From Novibacillus thermophilus (GTDB lineage: Bacteria > Bacillota > Bacilli > Thermoactinomycetales > Novibacillaceae): 64,000 nucleotides of DNA. Both the position numbers and the translations under genes were made by a program. Shown piece by piece: positions 53,245 through 60,677 of the stretch. How positions within the stretch are numbered: the first letter of the stretch is position 1; every line of letters starts with the position of its first letter. The notes beneath the pieces are model-generated. The model worked only from the letters and a program-made list of their open reading frames with translations, was not told the DNA's origin and did not search any database. Where the stretch lies: the NCBI RefSeq assembly GCF_002005165.1, contig NZ_CP019699.1, forward strand, positions 2,418,001-2,482,000, read 5' to 3'.

Positions 53245-53790
53245 ATGGCAAACATTCAGCGCATTCACAGTAAAGACGTTAAAGAGGCTGCCCTTAAGCG
53301 CTTGCGTGATCGAGGGGTTCAGTTAGAAGACATTGCCGATATCGTTTATGAGATGCAGTCTCCGTACAATCGAGACTTGAGTCGTGAACTGTGTCTGGAC
53401 AGCGTCATTGCCGTGTTAGAAAAAAGGGAGATTCAGCATGCGATTTTGGTCGGAGTCGAACTGGACCAGTTAGCGGAGAAAGGCCTTCTCTCGGAACCGT
53501 TACAATCGATTGTCGAAGCGGATGAAGGGTTGTTTGGGTGTGACGAGACGTTAGCTCTGGGCTCCGTGTTCGGCTACGGCAGCATCGCTGTGACGACGTT
53601 CGGATATTTGGACAAACAGAAAGTCGGCATCATACGAAACTTGGACAATAAAAAAGGAAAAAAGATTCACACGTTTTTAGACGATCTTGTGGCCAGTATC
53701 GCTTCTTCAGCTTCAAGCCGTCTGGCTCACCAAATGCGGGACAGAGAGGAGGCGGAAGGCAGTATTTCGGGGGAGAAAAGTGCCGGTTAA
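53245..53790 (+). CDS. pgpA: Phosphatidylglycerophosphatase A family protein (YutG-like)
   Basis: A 181-residue protein of the Bacillus YutG/PgpA-like family: LKRLRDRGVQLEDIADIVYEMQ, ELCLDSVIAVLEKREIQHAILVGVELDQLAE and a C-terminal LGSVFGYGSIAVTTFGYLDK with IIRNLDNK. Membrane segments of true E. coli PgpA are not obvious, as in YutG, so phospholipid phosphatase activity is by family name only. ATG 53245 follows AAAGGAGAGG. Confidence 0.83.
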   Translation: MANIQRIHSKDVKEAALKRLRDRGVQLEDIADIVYEMQSPYNRDLSRELCLDSVIAVLEKREIQHAILVGVELDQLAEKGLLSEPLQSIVEADEGLFGCDETLALGSVFGYGSIAVTTFGYLDKQKVGIIRNLDNKKGKKIHTFLDDLVASIASSASSRLAHQMRDREEAEGSISGEKSAG

Positions 53791-53811
53791 CGAAAACAGT
53801 GCATAAAAACA

Positions 53812-53890
53812 GCCGAGACAGGAGGCTCGGCATGACACGAATGAGGAGGAAACATGATAGGCGACTGTTGGCCAAAAATTTGCGGCCAAC
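53812..53890. repeat. Two hairpins downstream of pgpA
   Basis: GCCGAG (53812-53817)/CTCGGC (53826-53831) and GTTGGCC (53867-53873)/GGCCAAC (53884-53890). Neither is followed by a T run. The rest of the 250-base gap to 54041 contains no supported gene. Confidence 0.4.
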
Positions 53891-54040
53891 CCCTTCATTG
53901 TGTTTTATGATATCGTATGTTCCCTGAAAGCGATTAGCTTGGGCATCAAGTCGATTTGTGCGTTTGCCAGGAGACATGATTAAAAAAAGGATGAACCGCG
54001 AACGATAAACATACAGGCAGTGATGAAGGGGGATTGCGCC

Positions 54041-54208
54041 ATGATGGCTTGGATATACTGGGCAAAATTGTACGAATCGAAGTTTCAGGCTCGCTGCTTG
54101 GCTGCCCGCCTGCGAGAAGATTGGTGGATCAACGGTTACGACGGCCCAGCTGAAGTCGAAGTGTTCCGCTCGCGAAAAGGACGTTACGGCGTCAAATATA
54201 TGTGGTAA
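54041..54208 (+). CDS. Small hypothetical protein rich in aromatic residues
   Basis: A 55-residue basic protein (WIYWAKLYESKFQARCLAARL near the start, KGRYGVKYMW at the end). ATG 54041 follows AAGGGGG by 9 bases. It has no known domain; the amphipathic, Trp/Tyr/Arg-rich makeup resembles small conserved Bacillales proteins. Confidence 0.55.
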   Translation: MMAWIYWAKLYESKFQARCLAARLREDWWINGYDGPAEVEVFRSRKGRYGVKYMW

Positions 54209-54279
54209 CAGAAGGATGGGGCTGGCAGACGCTCTTTACATGAAGTGTGTCACCCAAACAAAAATGTTGAGGCGATCTC

Positions 54280-54308
54280 TTGCAAAGCAGGCCTTAATGG
54301 TGTATATT
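54280..54308 (+). promoter_or_regulatory. Promoter of the tRNA cluster
   Basis: TTGCAA (54280-54285), exactly 17 bases, TATATT (54303-54308), 74 bases before the first tRNA. No gene lies between. Confidence 0.75.
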
Positions 54309-54382
54309 AATGTTTGTCATTGTCATAAACGTCACGGTTAAGCGTAGGCCGAAATTTCTAAATTGGTGCTCACGTTAGGTGT

Positions 54383-54459
54383 GGAGCTGTGGTGTAGAGG
54401 CCTAACATGCCTGCCTGTCACGCAGGAGATCGCGGGTTCGAATCCCGTCAGCTCCGCCA
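54383..54459 (+). tRNA. tRNA-Asp (GTC)
   Basis: 77 bases including encoded CCA. The acceptor stem GGAGCTG/CAGCTCC pairs, the anticodon arm is CCTGC-CTGTCAC-GCAGG with anticodon GTC, and the T arm contains GGGTTCGAATCCC. Confidence 0.95.
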
Positions 54460-54469
54460 CGACATTCTT

Positions 54470-54546
54470 GGGCCTATAGCTCAGCTGGTTAGAGCGGTCG
54501 GCTCATAACCGATTGGTCACAGGTTCGAATCCTGTTAGGCCCACCA
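54470..54546 (+). tRNA. tRNA-Ile2 (CAT, probably lysidine-modified)
   Basis: 77 bases with encoded CCA. The anticodon loop is CTCATAA (anticodon CAT). The overall sequence resembles Bacillus tRNA-Ile2 more than initiator or elongator Met, so C34 is expected to become lysidine and read AUA. The T arm CAGGTTCGAATCCTG is intact. Confidence 0.85.
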
Positions 54547-54559
54547 CTCCGATACTTAC

Positions 54560-54634
54560 GGGCGGTTAGCTCAGTGGGAGAGCGCCACCTTGACACGGTG
54601 GAGGTCGGAAGTTCGATCCTTCTACCGCCCACCA
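54560..54634 (+). tRNA. tRNA-Val (GAC)
   Basis: 75 bases with encoded CCA. The anticodon stem-loop is CCACC-TTGACAC-GGTGG, anticodon GAC. The 3' half adjoins an integrase remnant, so it is the likely attachment site of a lost or degraded element. Confidence 0.95.
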
Positions 54635-54638
54635 CTTT

Positions 54639-54671
54639 AAACCCTTGGGTATCAAGGGTTTTCTTATTTTG
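54639..54671 (+). terminator. Terminator of the tRNA cluster
   Basis: AAACCCTTG (54639-54647) and CAAGGGTTT (54653-54661) form a 9-bp stem with a 5-base loop, followed by TCTTATTTT. Confidence 0.85.
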
Positions 54672-54700
54672 GCAGGTGTTATCTTGGTAAGGGAAACGAG

Positions 54701-54802
54701 ATTTGAGGACAAATGGGGGACATCATAGGTATCCATCGTGATACGAATCTCGGTATGTCCACGTCGCTCTGAAATGATTTTGGCATGGACACCTTGGTGA
54801 AC
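54701..54802 (-). pseudogene. Tyrosine recombinase (integrase) C-terminal remnant
   Basis: Minus-strand reading gives HQGVHAKIISERRGH and TEIRITMDTYDVPHLSSN, the C-terminal box of phage or ICE integrases with the catalytic His (RGH) and Tyr (DTY). The upstream catalytic Arg region is absent, so only about 33 residues remain. Its end points at tRNA-Val, the usual arrangement of an integrase next to its tRNA target. Confidence 0.75.
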
Positions 54803-54867
54803 ACCCGCTTCACGACCAATGCCGACCTGCCAGGCGAATCGCCATGAAGGGCGATTAATTGGCGTTG

Positions 54868-55451
54868 ATGCGCGATAGTTCAAAATCTAAAAATGAGGAA
54901 AGACTTCAGGAAGTAACAGTAGGAGAACTAAAACCTCATAACGCCCCCATTACACTCGTTGACTATGATCCGAAATGGCCGAAGTTATTTGACCGGGAGG
55001 CTAAAAGAATTTACTCCATACTCGGTAAAAAGGTACTTCAGTTGGAGCATGTTGGATCAACTTCAGTGCCAGGTTTATGTGCTCTAAGCCAATTATTGAT
55101 ATTCTATTGGTTGTCAAGGATTCTGCTGACGAAAGGGCTTACGTTCCTGACCTGGAGGAGGCAGGCTACACTTTACGCATTCGAGAACCTGGTTGGTTTC
55201 AACACCGACTTTTTAAAGGCCCTGACGCAGATATTCACTTACACGTGTTTAGTAAAGGATCTTCTGAGAATGACCGAATGCTGCGATTTCGCAATTGGCT
55301 GAGAATTAATCGCTCCGACCGAGAGAAGTATGCAAGGGTAAAGCGTAAATTAGCTGACCGTAAATGGAAACACGTCCAAGACTATGCGGATGCCAAAAGT
55401 TCAATCGTACAGGAAATTATGGAGAGAGCAAACGCAGTCGATGACGCTTGA
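54868..55451 (+). pseudogene. GrpB/UPF0157 family protein, frameshifted
   Basis: A nucleotidyltransferase-fold UPF0157 protein of about 190 residues. The N-terminal part (ITLVDYDPKWPKLFDREAKRI, LEHVGSTSVPGL) and C-terminal part (KPIIDILLVVKDSADE, HLHVFSKGS) lie in different frames, meeting near 55072-55087. Removing a repeated TG (TATGTGCTC to TATGCTC) or adding one base rejoins them as VPGLCSKPIID. It lies in an AT-rich accessory patch, so true decay is more likely than for the other broken genes. Function of the family is unclear. Confidence 0.75.
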
Positions 55452-55471
55452 AAATTTCCAAGCGTTCACAG

Positions 55472-56212
55472 TCATGTTTGTTTTTCCGTTACATTTTCTC
55501 CTAATTGTGCAAAAAAGTCGATTAAGAAATGGAAAACAATCAGTGGTAAAATTGACCCTAAACCAATATAGAGGATAGAAAAAACCATTCCCATCACTGT
55601 CGTCCTTAAAACCCCCGTTATCAAGCCCTGGTAAGTGTGGGCGAGACCAAACAGGAATGAGGCTAAAAGCGTAATTAGCCAAATTGAAAAATGAGGAAAT
55701 AAGAATGCTAAAGCAGAGATTAAAAATCCTCTATATATAATTTCTTCGGTTACGGCTGCGGTGATTGAAACGTAATTCCACAACTTCCTCTCTTTCTTAG
55801 TTGTCGGAAGTATTTCTGAGAAAGCTGCTTTTTCCCATTCTTTTTCTTTTACTTGCAATAATTGATTTTTAATCTTCGCACTATAACGGTAGCCAATTAA
55901 GTAGTACAAGATAACAAATAAATAAAATAACGCAATACCGAATGCGGAATAGGTAATAACTGGGCCAAAAATCTCGGTGTTAATCGCTGGCCATGTTAAT
56001 CCAATATCCTTATAAGTCAGGTCGGTAAATGCAGCTAAAAGTAATATAAATATGGCGGGAACCCAAAGACCTATAATTGAATGGATATAGTAATGGATTC
56101 TTGCTTTTTCGTTCGTTTTGACATCTAATTTGAATTTTCGAAAATCAACATAACCAACAATCGGTTCATACAATAAAGTAAAAATGATGACTAACCAAAA
56201 AGCAAATTCCAC
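55472..56212 (-). CDS. CPBP-family intramembrane metalloprotease
   Basis: A 246-residue protein with about seven membrane segments. The CPBP/CAAX motifs are TEEIIYRGFLISAL (EExxxR) and LFGLAHTYQG, with a downstream VFHFLIDFF histidine. Such proteins serve in prenyl-protein processing or bacteriocin self-immunity. The coding sequence is clearly AT-richer than the core genes, which suggests transfer. Start at 56212; its ribosome site is weak. Confidence 0.85.
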   Translation of the reverse strand: MEFAFWLVIIFTLLYEPIVGYVDFRKFKLDVKTNEKARIHYYIHSIIGLWVPAIFILLLAAFTDLTYKDIGLTWPAINTEIFGPVITYSAFGIALFYLFVILYYLIGYRYSAKIKNQLLQVKEKEWEKAAFSEILPTTKKERKLWNYVSITAAVTEEIIYRGFLISALAFLFPHFSIWLITLLASFLFGLAHTYQGLITGVLRTTVMGMVFSILYIGLGSILPLIVFHFLIDFFAQLGENVTEKQT

Positions 56213-56369
56213 ATCTCTACCCCATTTCCTAATTTTATTCCACGCCAGCTTTTATTCTTGTTCATAAGGGAGCTTTGCGACATCTGTTTTAATCTGACCA
56301 GTCGGTTTAATAGCTGGCAAAAAAAATTGAGAGCACCCCTCTGAGGAAGTACGTAACCGATGGGGATAC

Positions 56370-56475
56370 TGGCCATTCCATTGTATCTTCGTCGATTAAC
56401 TAAAGAAACAACTCATCCTGACTTTTAAAGCGATAAAAAATACCCCCTTTGCTTACACTGCCGTATCGTACTAAA
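56370..56475 (-). pseudogene. TetR-family regulator remnant
   Basis: On the minus strand the reading LVRYGSVSKGGIFYRFKSQDELFL is a TetR recognition helix and following segment. It then meets a TAG (56400-56402) and continues LIDEDTMEWPVS. No start and no C-terminal domain remain. The gap 56213-56894 contains nothing else I can support. A TetR gene beside an FMN reductase is a common pairing, so this may be the degraded regulator of the 56895 gene. Confidence 0.6.
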
Positions 56476-56894
56476 TTCCGTGGAAGTGCCTGAATACGAC
56501 TTCTGATATAAAACGGTTCTTTTGCTCTCTCCAAAAATATCGTGCTTTTTTATCCTTCCGCAGTTGTCATGGTGCCAGATTCTAAACCGACTGTTTGGTT
56601 TAATTTTATATTATTCGATACTTTTTTGCAACCGACATTTTTTCGCGTTCTCCAAAGTGCCACCACAACATCCGAGTACCCTTTTTGAAAAAAAGGGCAT
56701 CCAGTTTGTTGGCAGCCTCACGGCCTGACGACCTTAACACATGGCCCACAAGTATCCGTGATGTCAAATTTGCGGGAGTGGTCATCGAGCGATACAATGT
56801 ACTTATCCGCGCGTGTCATCAGGAGGTGGATGTGCGAATACCGTTGCACGGTCAAATTTGAACATCCGTAACTCTAAATGAAAGGGATGGTTAT

Positions 56895-57455
56895 GTGACA
56901 AAAATAGGTGTATTAGTCGGCAGTTTGCGAAAGGAATCTTTCTCTAAAAAAATTGCGTCCAATGTCGTATCCCTCTTTCCTGAAGGATACGAGACAGAGT
57001 TTATTGAGATTGGCAATCTGCCTTTATATAATCAGGATTATGATGATGAAAACAGGGTTCCGAAAGAATATACGGCATTTCGCAACAAAGTAAAGGAGCT
57101 TGATGCGGTTATATTTGTAACGCCTGAATATAACCGGTCTGTGCCTGCTGTATTAAGTAATGCTCTGGATGTCGGTTCCCGTCCCAAGACGGATAATGTA
57201 TGGAACGGGAAGCCAGCCGCCATTATCAGTCAGTCTCCAGGAAATTTGGGAGGATTCGGCGCCAATCATCATTTACGTCAAATCTTGACGGCTGTCAATA
57301 TGCCGGTAGTCCAACATCCTGAAGTCTACATTTTCAATACACCGAAGCTATTAGATGAAGAGGGAAAGATAAACAACGAGGGAACCATTCAATTTTTACA
57401 GACTTTTGTAGATGCCTTTGTCGGATTGATTAAGAGAAATCTTGAATATGCATAG
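56895..57455 (+). CDS. NADPH-dependent FMN reductase
   Basis: A 186-residue flavodoxin-like oxidoreductase of the YieF/ChrR type, reducing FMN, quinones or chromate. Motifs are VLVGSLRKESFSKKIA (FMN phosphate loop), LPLYNQDYDDE, VFVTPEYNRSVPAVLSNALD and ISQSPGNLGGFGANHHLRQ. GTG 56895 follows AAAGGGATGG. It is AT-richer than core genes and sits at the end of the tRNA-Val accessory patch. Confidence 0.9.
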   Translation: MTKIGVLVGSLRKESFSKKIASNVVSLFPEGYETEFIEIGNLPLYNQDYDDENRVPKEYTAFRNKVKELDAVIFVTPEYNRSVPAVLSNALDVGSRPKTDNVWNGKPAAIISQSPGNLGGFGANHHLRQILTAVNMPVVQHPEVYIFNTPKLLDEEGKINNEGTIQFLQTFVDAFVGLIKRNLEYA

Positions 57456-57470
57456 TAAACGCGGGGGTTC

Positions 57471-57492
57471 GGCGACAAATTGGCGACAAATT
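57471..57492. repeat. Tandem 11-bp direct repeat
   Basis: GGCGACAAATT occurs twice back to back (57471-57481, 57482-57492), 15 bases after the FMN reductase. It may be an element boundary. Confidence 0.6.
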
Positions 57493-57582
57493 AAGGTCTT
57501 CTCTTCCTTGATCCTAAATGCCGCCGAGTAAACCGTGACACGCACCCGTGTACATAGTCGCCATTTGTGGTATGATAAGAGT

Positions 57583-57731
57583 GGGAAGTGAATACCATAA
57601 TCAAGACCGCAGGTGCTGTCACACCTACGGTCATCGCACAATAGACCGTGCCCCGCCAAAGGGGCGGCTCAGTTAGTCAGACAATGACCTCCTAAGCCCG
57701 CTAAAGCTCAAGGGAGGTCATTAGTCCTTTT
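57583..57731 (+). ncRNA. Candidate antisense antitoxin RNA of a type I toxin locus
   Basis: Predicted from an extended -10 (TGGTATGAT, 57568-57576) to a strong terminator: AATGACCTCC (57683-57692), GGAGGTCATT (57713-57722), then T5. Between lie two stable hairpins (GACCG-c-AGGTG/CACCT-a-CGGTC at 57605-57632, and CCGCC/GGCGG near 57652-57666). Its 3' end overlaps the end of the toxin gene, as in convergent type I pairs such as txpA-ratA and bsrG-SR4. The 5' end is inferred. Confidence 0.6.
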
Positions 57732-57798
57732 TGGACATCATGAACGCGACCAACATCCCAAATGCGATCAGAAGAGACAGCACCTGAAAAGTGGTCAT
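57721..57798 (-). CDS. Putative holin-like type I toxin (Hol-Tox), 25 residues
   Basis: A 25-residue peptide beginning MTTFQVLSLLIAFGMLVAF and ending in Ser-Lys-Lys-Asp. One membrane helix followed by a charged tail, matching the Hol-Tox family consensus (xxFExLSLMIAFGxFI). The start follows GGGGGTGAGG. In its mRNA, CTCATCCCC pairs with GGGGGTGAG over 8 of 9 positions, which would hide the ribosome site, as is usual for type I toxins. A convergent structured RNA overlaps its 3' end. Too short for routine gene calling. Confidence 0.75.
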   Translation of the reverse strand: MTTFQVLSLLIAFGMLVAFMMSKKD

Positions 57799-57859
57799 AC
57801 GCCTCACCCCCTCTCTATCTACAGGGGATGAGCCGCCTCCCTTGAGAAGCCGACCTATT

Positions 57860-58128
57860 GCATTTTAAGTCTACCATATTGTTCACCTGAATGAATCGCA
57901 ATTGCATAAAAAATCCCACAATCGCCTTGCTGCTAAGAGCGCATGTTTTTAGGTATTAATGCGTGTGAGCGTTGGCTGTCACACCTTTAATTTTTGTCAT
58001 CACAAACGCAGATGAGCAGGAAGATAACATTTATTTTATAAACGCTGAAATTTATAAATCAATGCGTTACTCATTTTGAAAGAAAGTGTATTTAAATCAA
58101 AAAAATATAGAATTATTTAAATTAACTG
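57860..58128. other. AT-rich gap with no supported gene
   Basis: Between the toxin leader and the LacI promoter. It contains a second copy of GCTGTCACACCT (57975-57986; the first is at 57615-57626 in the antitoxin RNA), within a loose GTGTGAG/CACAC inverted repeat. This may be a decayed copy of part of the toxin-antitoxin locus. I see no coding region. Confidence 0.4.
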
Positions 58129-58183
58129 TTGCGTTCGCGAGCAAAATGCGGTATGATTGAAATCGATTTCAGAAATCGATTTC
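58129..58183 (+). promoter_or_regulatory. Promoter with two LacI-type operators
   Basis: -35 TTGCGT (58129-58134), 17 bases, -10 TATGAT (58152-58157). Directly downstream are TGAAATCGATTTCA (58158-58171, perfect palindrome) and GAAATCGATTTC (58172-58183). A third identical site is at 59215-59228. The LacI-family product of the next gene is the obvious binder. Confidence 0.85.
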
Positions 58184-58213
58184 AGATTGAGGCGATCAAG
58201 AGGTGTATACTCG

Positions 58214-59203
58214 TTGGCGACAATCGAAGACGTCGCAAAAATGACCGGTTTGTCACCGGCTACGGTATCGCGAGCGCTGAACAATCATCCGTACGTCTCA
58301 GAAGAGAAGAAGCGAATCGTACTGGAGGCCGCAGCGAAGTTAAACTATCACCCGAACGCTTCGGCGAAAAAGTTGAGAGAACAAAAAGCTGATACGATCG
58401 CCGTCATGATTCCGTGGTTGACAAACCCGTTTTTTGCTTACTTGCTGGAAGGGATCGACACGGTGGCGACAGAAAACGATCTACAGTTGTTAGTGTGTCA
58501 GACAAGAAACGATCCTCAAAAAGAACTCGGTTTTTTTACGTTGCTGCAAACAAAACAAGTGGACGGCATGATCCTGACTTCCGTCGAGAACAGTTGGGAC
58601 ACATTGTGTAATTACGTTGAATACGGTCCCATCGTCATGTGTAATGAGTACGACAAAAGGGCGGAGTTACCAGCTGTGTTCACGGATCAAACGTATGGTG
58701 GCTACGTTGGCACCCGGCATCTCATCGAGAGAGGACACACTAACATTGCATTTTGTCGGGGGAGAGCTGACAGCAATTTGGTCAGCGAAAGAGAACAGGG
58801 ATTTAGAAAAGCGATGGAAGAGGAAAACATCCCGATTCGTGAAGCGTGGATGCTCAACGATGTGATGGACCTTGAAGACGGCAAGCGAGCAGTCAGAAAA
58901 TTGCTGAACATGCGACACATGCCAACAGCTGTATTTACGGGCAGTGACCAAGTAGCTGCCGGTATGATTTTGGAAGCTCGCGCCCATGGATTACGCGTGC
59001 CAGAAGATATCGCTGTCATCGGGTTCGACGATCAACCGATTGCTGAAGTGACAGAGCCAGCACTGACGACGATTAAGCAACCGATTAAAGAGATGGGAAA
59101 AAAAGCGATGGAATTAATGCTTGACGCTGTCCTTCACAAGAAAAAGTGGGGGAAAGTCGGTATTGAACTGCCGTTAGACCTTATCGTCAGACGATCCACT
59201 TAA
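58214..59203 (+). CDS. LacI-family transcriptional repressor
   Basis: A 329-residue LacI/GalR regulator. The HTH plus hinge is LATIEDVAKMTGLSPATVSRALNNHPYVSEEKKRIVLEAAAKLNYHPN; the C-terminal ligand domain has TIAVMIPWLTNPFFAYLLEGI and VIGFDDQPIAEVTEPALTTI. TTG 58214 is chosen because AGAGGTG lies 8 bases upstream and homologues start here. It probably represses itself and the following sugar importer through three TGAAATCGATTTCA sites. The inducer is unknown. Confidence 0.93.
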   Translation: MATIEDVAKMTGLSPATVSRALNNHPYVSEEKKRIVLEAAAKLNYHPNASAKKLREQKADTIAVMIPWLTNPFFAYLLEGIDTVATENDLQLLVCQTRNDPQKELGFFTLLQTKQVDGMILTSVENSWDTLCNYVEYGPIVMCNEYDKRAELPAVFTDQTYGGYVGTRHLIERGHTNIAFCRGRADSNLVSEREQGFRKAMEEENIPIREAWMLNDVMDLEDGKRAVRKLLNMRHMPTAVFTGSDQVAAGMILEARAHGLRVPEDIAVIGFDDQPIAEVTEPALTTIKQPIKEMGKKAMELMLDAVLHKKKWGKVGIELPLDLIVRRST

Positions 59204-59214
59204 ACGAAGCAATC

Positions 59215-59228
59215 TGAAATCGATTTCA
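59215..59228. promoter_or_regulatory. LacI-type operator before importer 4
   Basis: TGAAATCGATTTCA, identical to 58158-58171, lies between the regulator stop codon and the binding-protein gene. It may act as a roadblock or control a second promoter; no clear -10/-35 was found here. Confidence 0.8.
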
Positions 59229-59253
59229 CAAATATTAAACGGAGGTGTTAGAA

Positions 59254-60564
59254 GTGAAAGTGATGCAAAGTGTTGCACTGTTGTTGCTCGTGATGACGTT
59301 GACAGCTTGCAGTACCGCGCAACAGACGCAAGGTGACGCAACGTCTGAGCAAGGAGAACAAGCGGAACAGGGAAGCGAAGATGAACAAGTGACGATCGTT
59401 TATTCACGCGGCAAAGATGACACGAAAGGCACTGAGAAGCTTGTCGAAGCATTTGAAGAGAAATATCCCAATATAAAAGTTGATGTCCGCGAGATGCCAA
59501 CGGATACAGGGAAGCAGCATGACGCCTATGTAACCGCATTCAATGCCAGATCGAGTGAAATTGACGTGCTCGATATCGACGTCATCTGGCCGGCCGAGTT
59601 CGCACAAGCGGGCTATACGATGGAACTCGACCGCTTCATCGAACAAGATGGATTTGATTTAGCCCAATACAACGAGGGCGCCCTTGCCGCCGCCCAGTTT
59701 AACGGGAAGCAGTGGGCACTGCCGAAATTTATCGACGCCGGTCTGTTGTTCTACCGTAAAGATGTGGTTTCAGACGATGAAGTGCCGACTACTTGGGACG
59801 AGTTACAACAGTTAGCGAAGGAAAAGCAAGGAGAGAACGGAACGAAATTCGGGTACGCTTTTCAAGGAATGCAATACGAGGGGCTCGTTTGTAATGCGAT
59901 CGAGTTTGTCGCTTCATACGGGGGAGCGATTATCGACGAAAATGGCGACGTCGTTGTGAACAGTCCGGAAACGATCAAAGGTCTAGAAAAGATGGTAGAG
60001 ATCGCCAGATCTGATATAGTCCCCGACAACGTCACGACTTTCACTGAACCGGAAACGTATACGGCGTTTATCGAAGGTCAATCTGTCATTATACGCAACT
60101 GGCCGTACGTCTACGCCCTTGCCAACGATGAAGATCAATCGAAGATCGTCGGCAATGTCGGGGTGGCCCCACTTCCAGCCGGTGACAAAGGTTCGGCTGC
60201 CGCCCTTGGTGGGTGGATGACGGCCATAAACAAAAACTCTGAACATCCGAAAGAAGCTTGGGAGTTTCTAAAATTCGCGGCTGGGCCAGAGGGGCAAAAG
60301 ATTAACGCGATTTACGGGGGACGCGCACCGGCTATCCCGGCGCTTTACGAAGATGAGGAAGTGCTTGAAGCGAATCCATTTTATGCGGAGGAAGGGTTTG
60401 TGAAAGCTTTGGAAAATGCTGTTCCGCGTCCCGTAGCGGCCAACTATCAAGAAATATCGGAAGTGATGCAAATTCATATTTCACAAGCGATGACTGGGCA
60501 AATCACGGTTGAGGAAGCCGTACAACGAATGGAAGCCGATATTGACGAAAAGCTCGTACAGTGA
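59254..60564 (+). CDS. ABC sugar-binding lipoprotein, importer 4
   Basis: A 436-residue family 1 solute-binding protein. GTG 59254 follows GGAGGT. The lipobox is TLTAC with Cys19, followed by a Gln/Glu-rich linker. Typical stretches are ALPKFIDAGLLFYRKDVV, AFIEGQSVIIRNWPYVYAL and HPKEAWEFLKFAAGPEGQ. The sequence resembles trehalose/maltose-type (ThuE/LpqY-like) binding proteins more than those of importers 1-3. It is followed by a hairpin and two permeases, and controlled by LacI sites. Confidence 0.88.
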   Translation: MKVMQSVALLLLVMTLTACSTAQQTQGDATSEQGEQAEQGSEDEQVTIVYSRGKDDTKGTEKLVEAFEEKYPNIKVDVREMPTDTGKQHDAYVTAFNARSSEIDVLDIDVIWPAEFAQAGYTMELDRFIEQDGFDLAQYNEGALAAAQFNGKQWALPKFIDAGLLFYRKDVVSDDEVPTTWDELQQLAKEKQGENGTKFGYAFQGMQYEGLVCNAIEFVASYGGAIIDENGDVVVNSPETIKGLEKMVEIARSDIVPDNVTTFTEPETYTAFIEGQSVIIRNWPYVYALANDEDQSKIVGNVGVAPLPAGDKGSAAALGGWMTAINKNSEHPKEAWEFLKFAAGPEGQKINAIYGGRAPAIPALYEDEEVLEANPFYAEEGFVKALENAVPRPVAANYQEISEVMQIHISQAMTGQITVEEAVQRMEADIDEKLVQ

Positions 60565-60591
60565 CACTGGACGGACTGCATCTGGTAAATG

Positions 60592-60628
60592 GAGCGGTTG
60601 GCCTTCGTGTGGAGAACGTTAACCGCTC
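60592..60628 (+). promoter_or_regulatory. Hairpin between binding protein and permease genes
   Basis: GAGCGGTT (60592-60599) and AACCGCTC (60621-60628) form a perfect 8-bp stem. The location parallels the hairpins at 7107-7151 and 14013-14052, and supports the later permease start at 60678. Confidence 0.55.
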
Positions 60629-60677
60629 TTCAGAAAACGTCTTTGTTCCCCTATCGCCTCAGAAGGGAGTTGACGAT

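Noticed and set aside
54566-54700. Minus-strand extension of the integrase remnant through tRNA-Val
   Set aside because: The reading GSNFRPPPCQGGALP is simply the complement of the tRNA and recurs at many tRNA genes; it is not coding evidence.
50648-57930. Shared 14-mer CACAATCGCCTTGC at 50648-50661 and 57917-57930
   Set aside because: Flanks show no further similarity and there is no structural context; probably coincidence.
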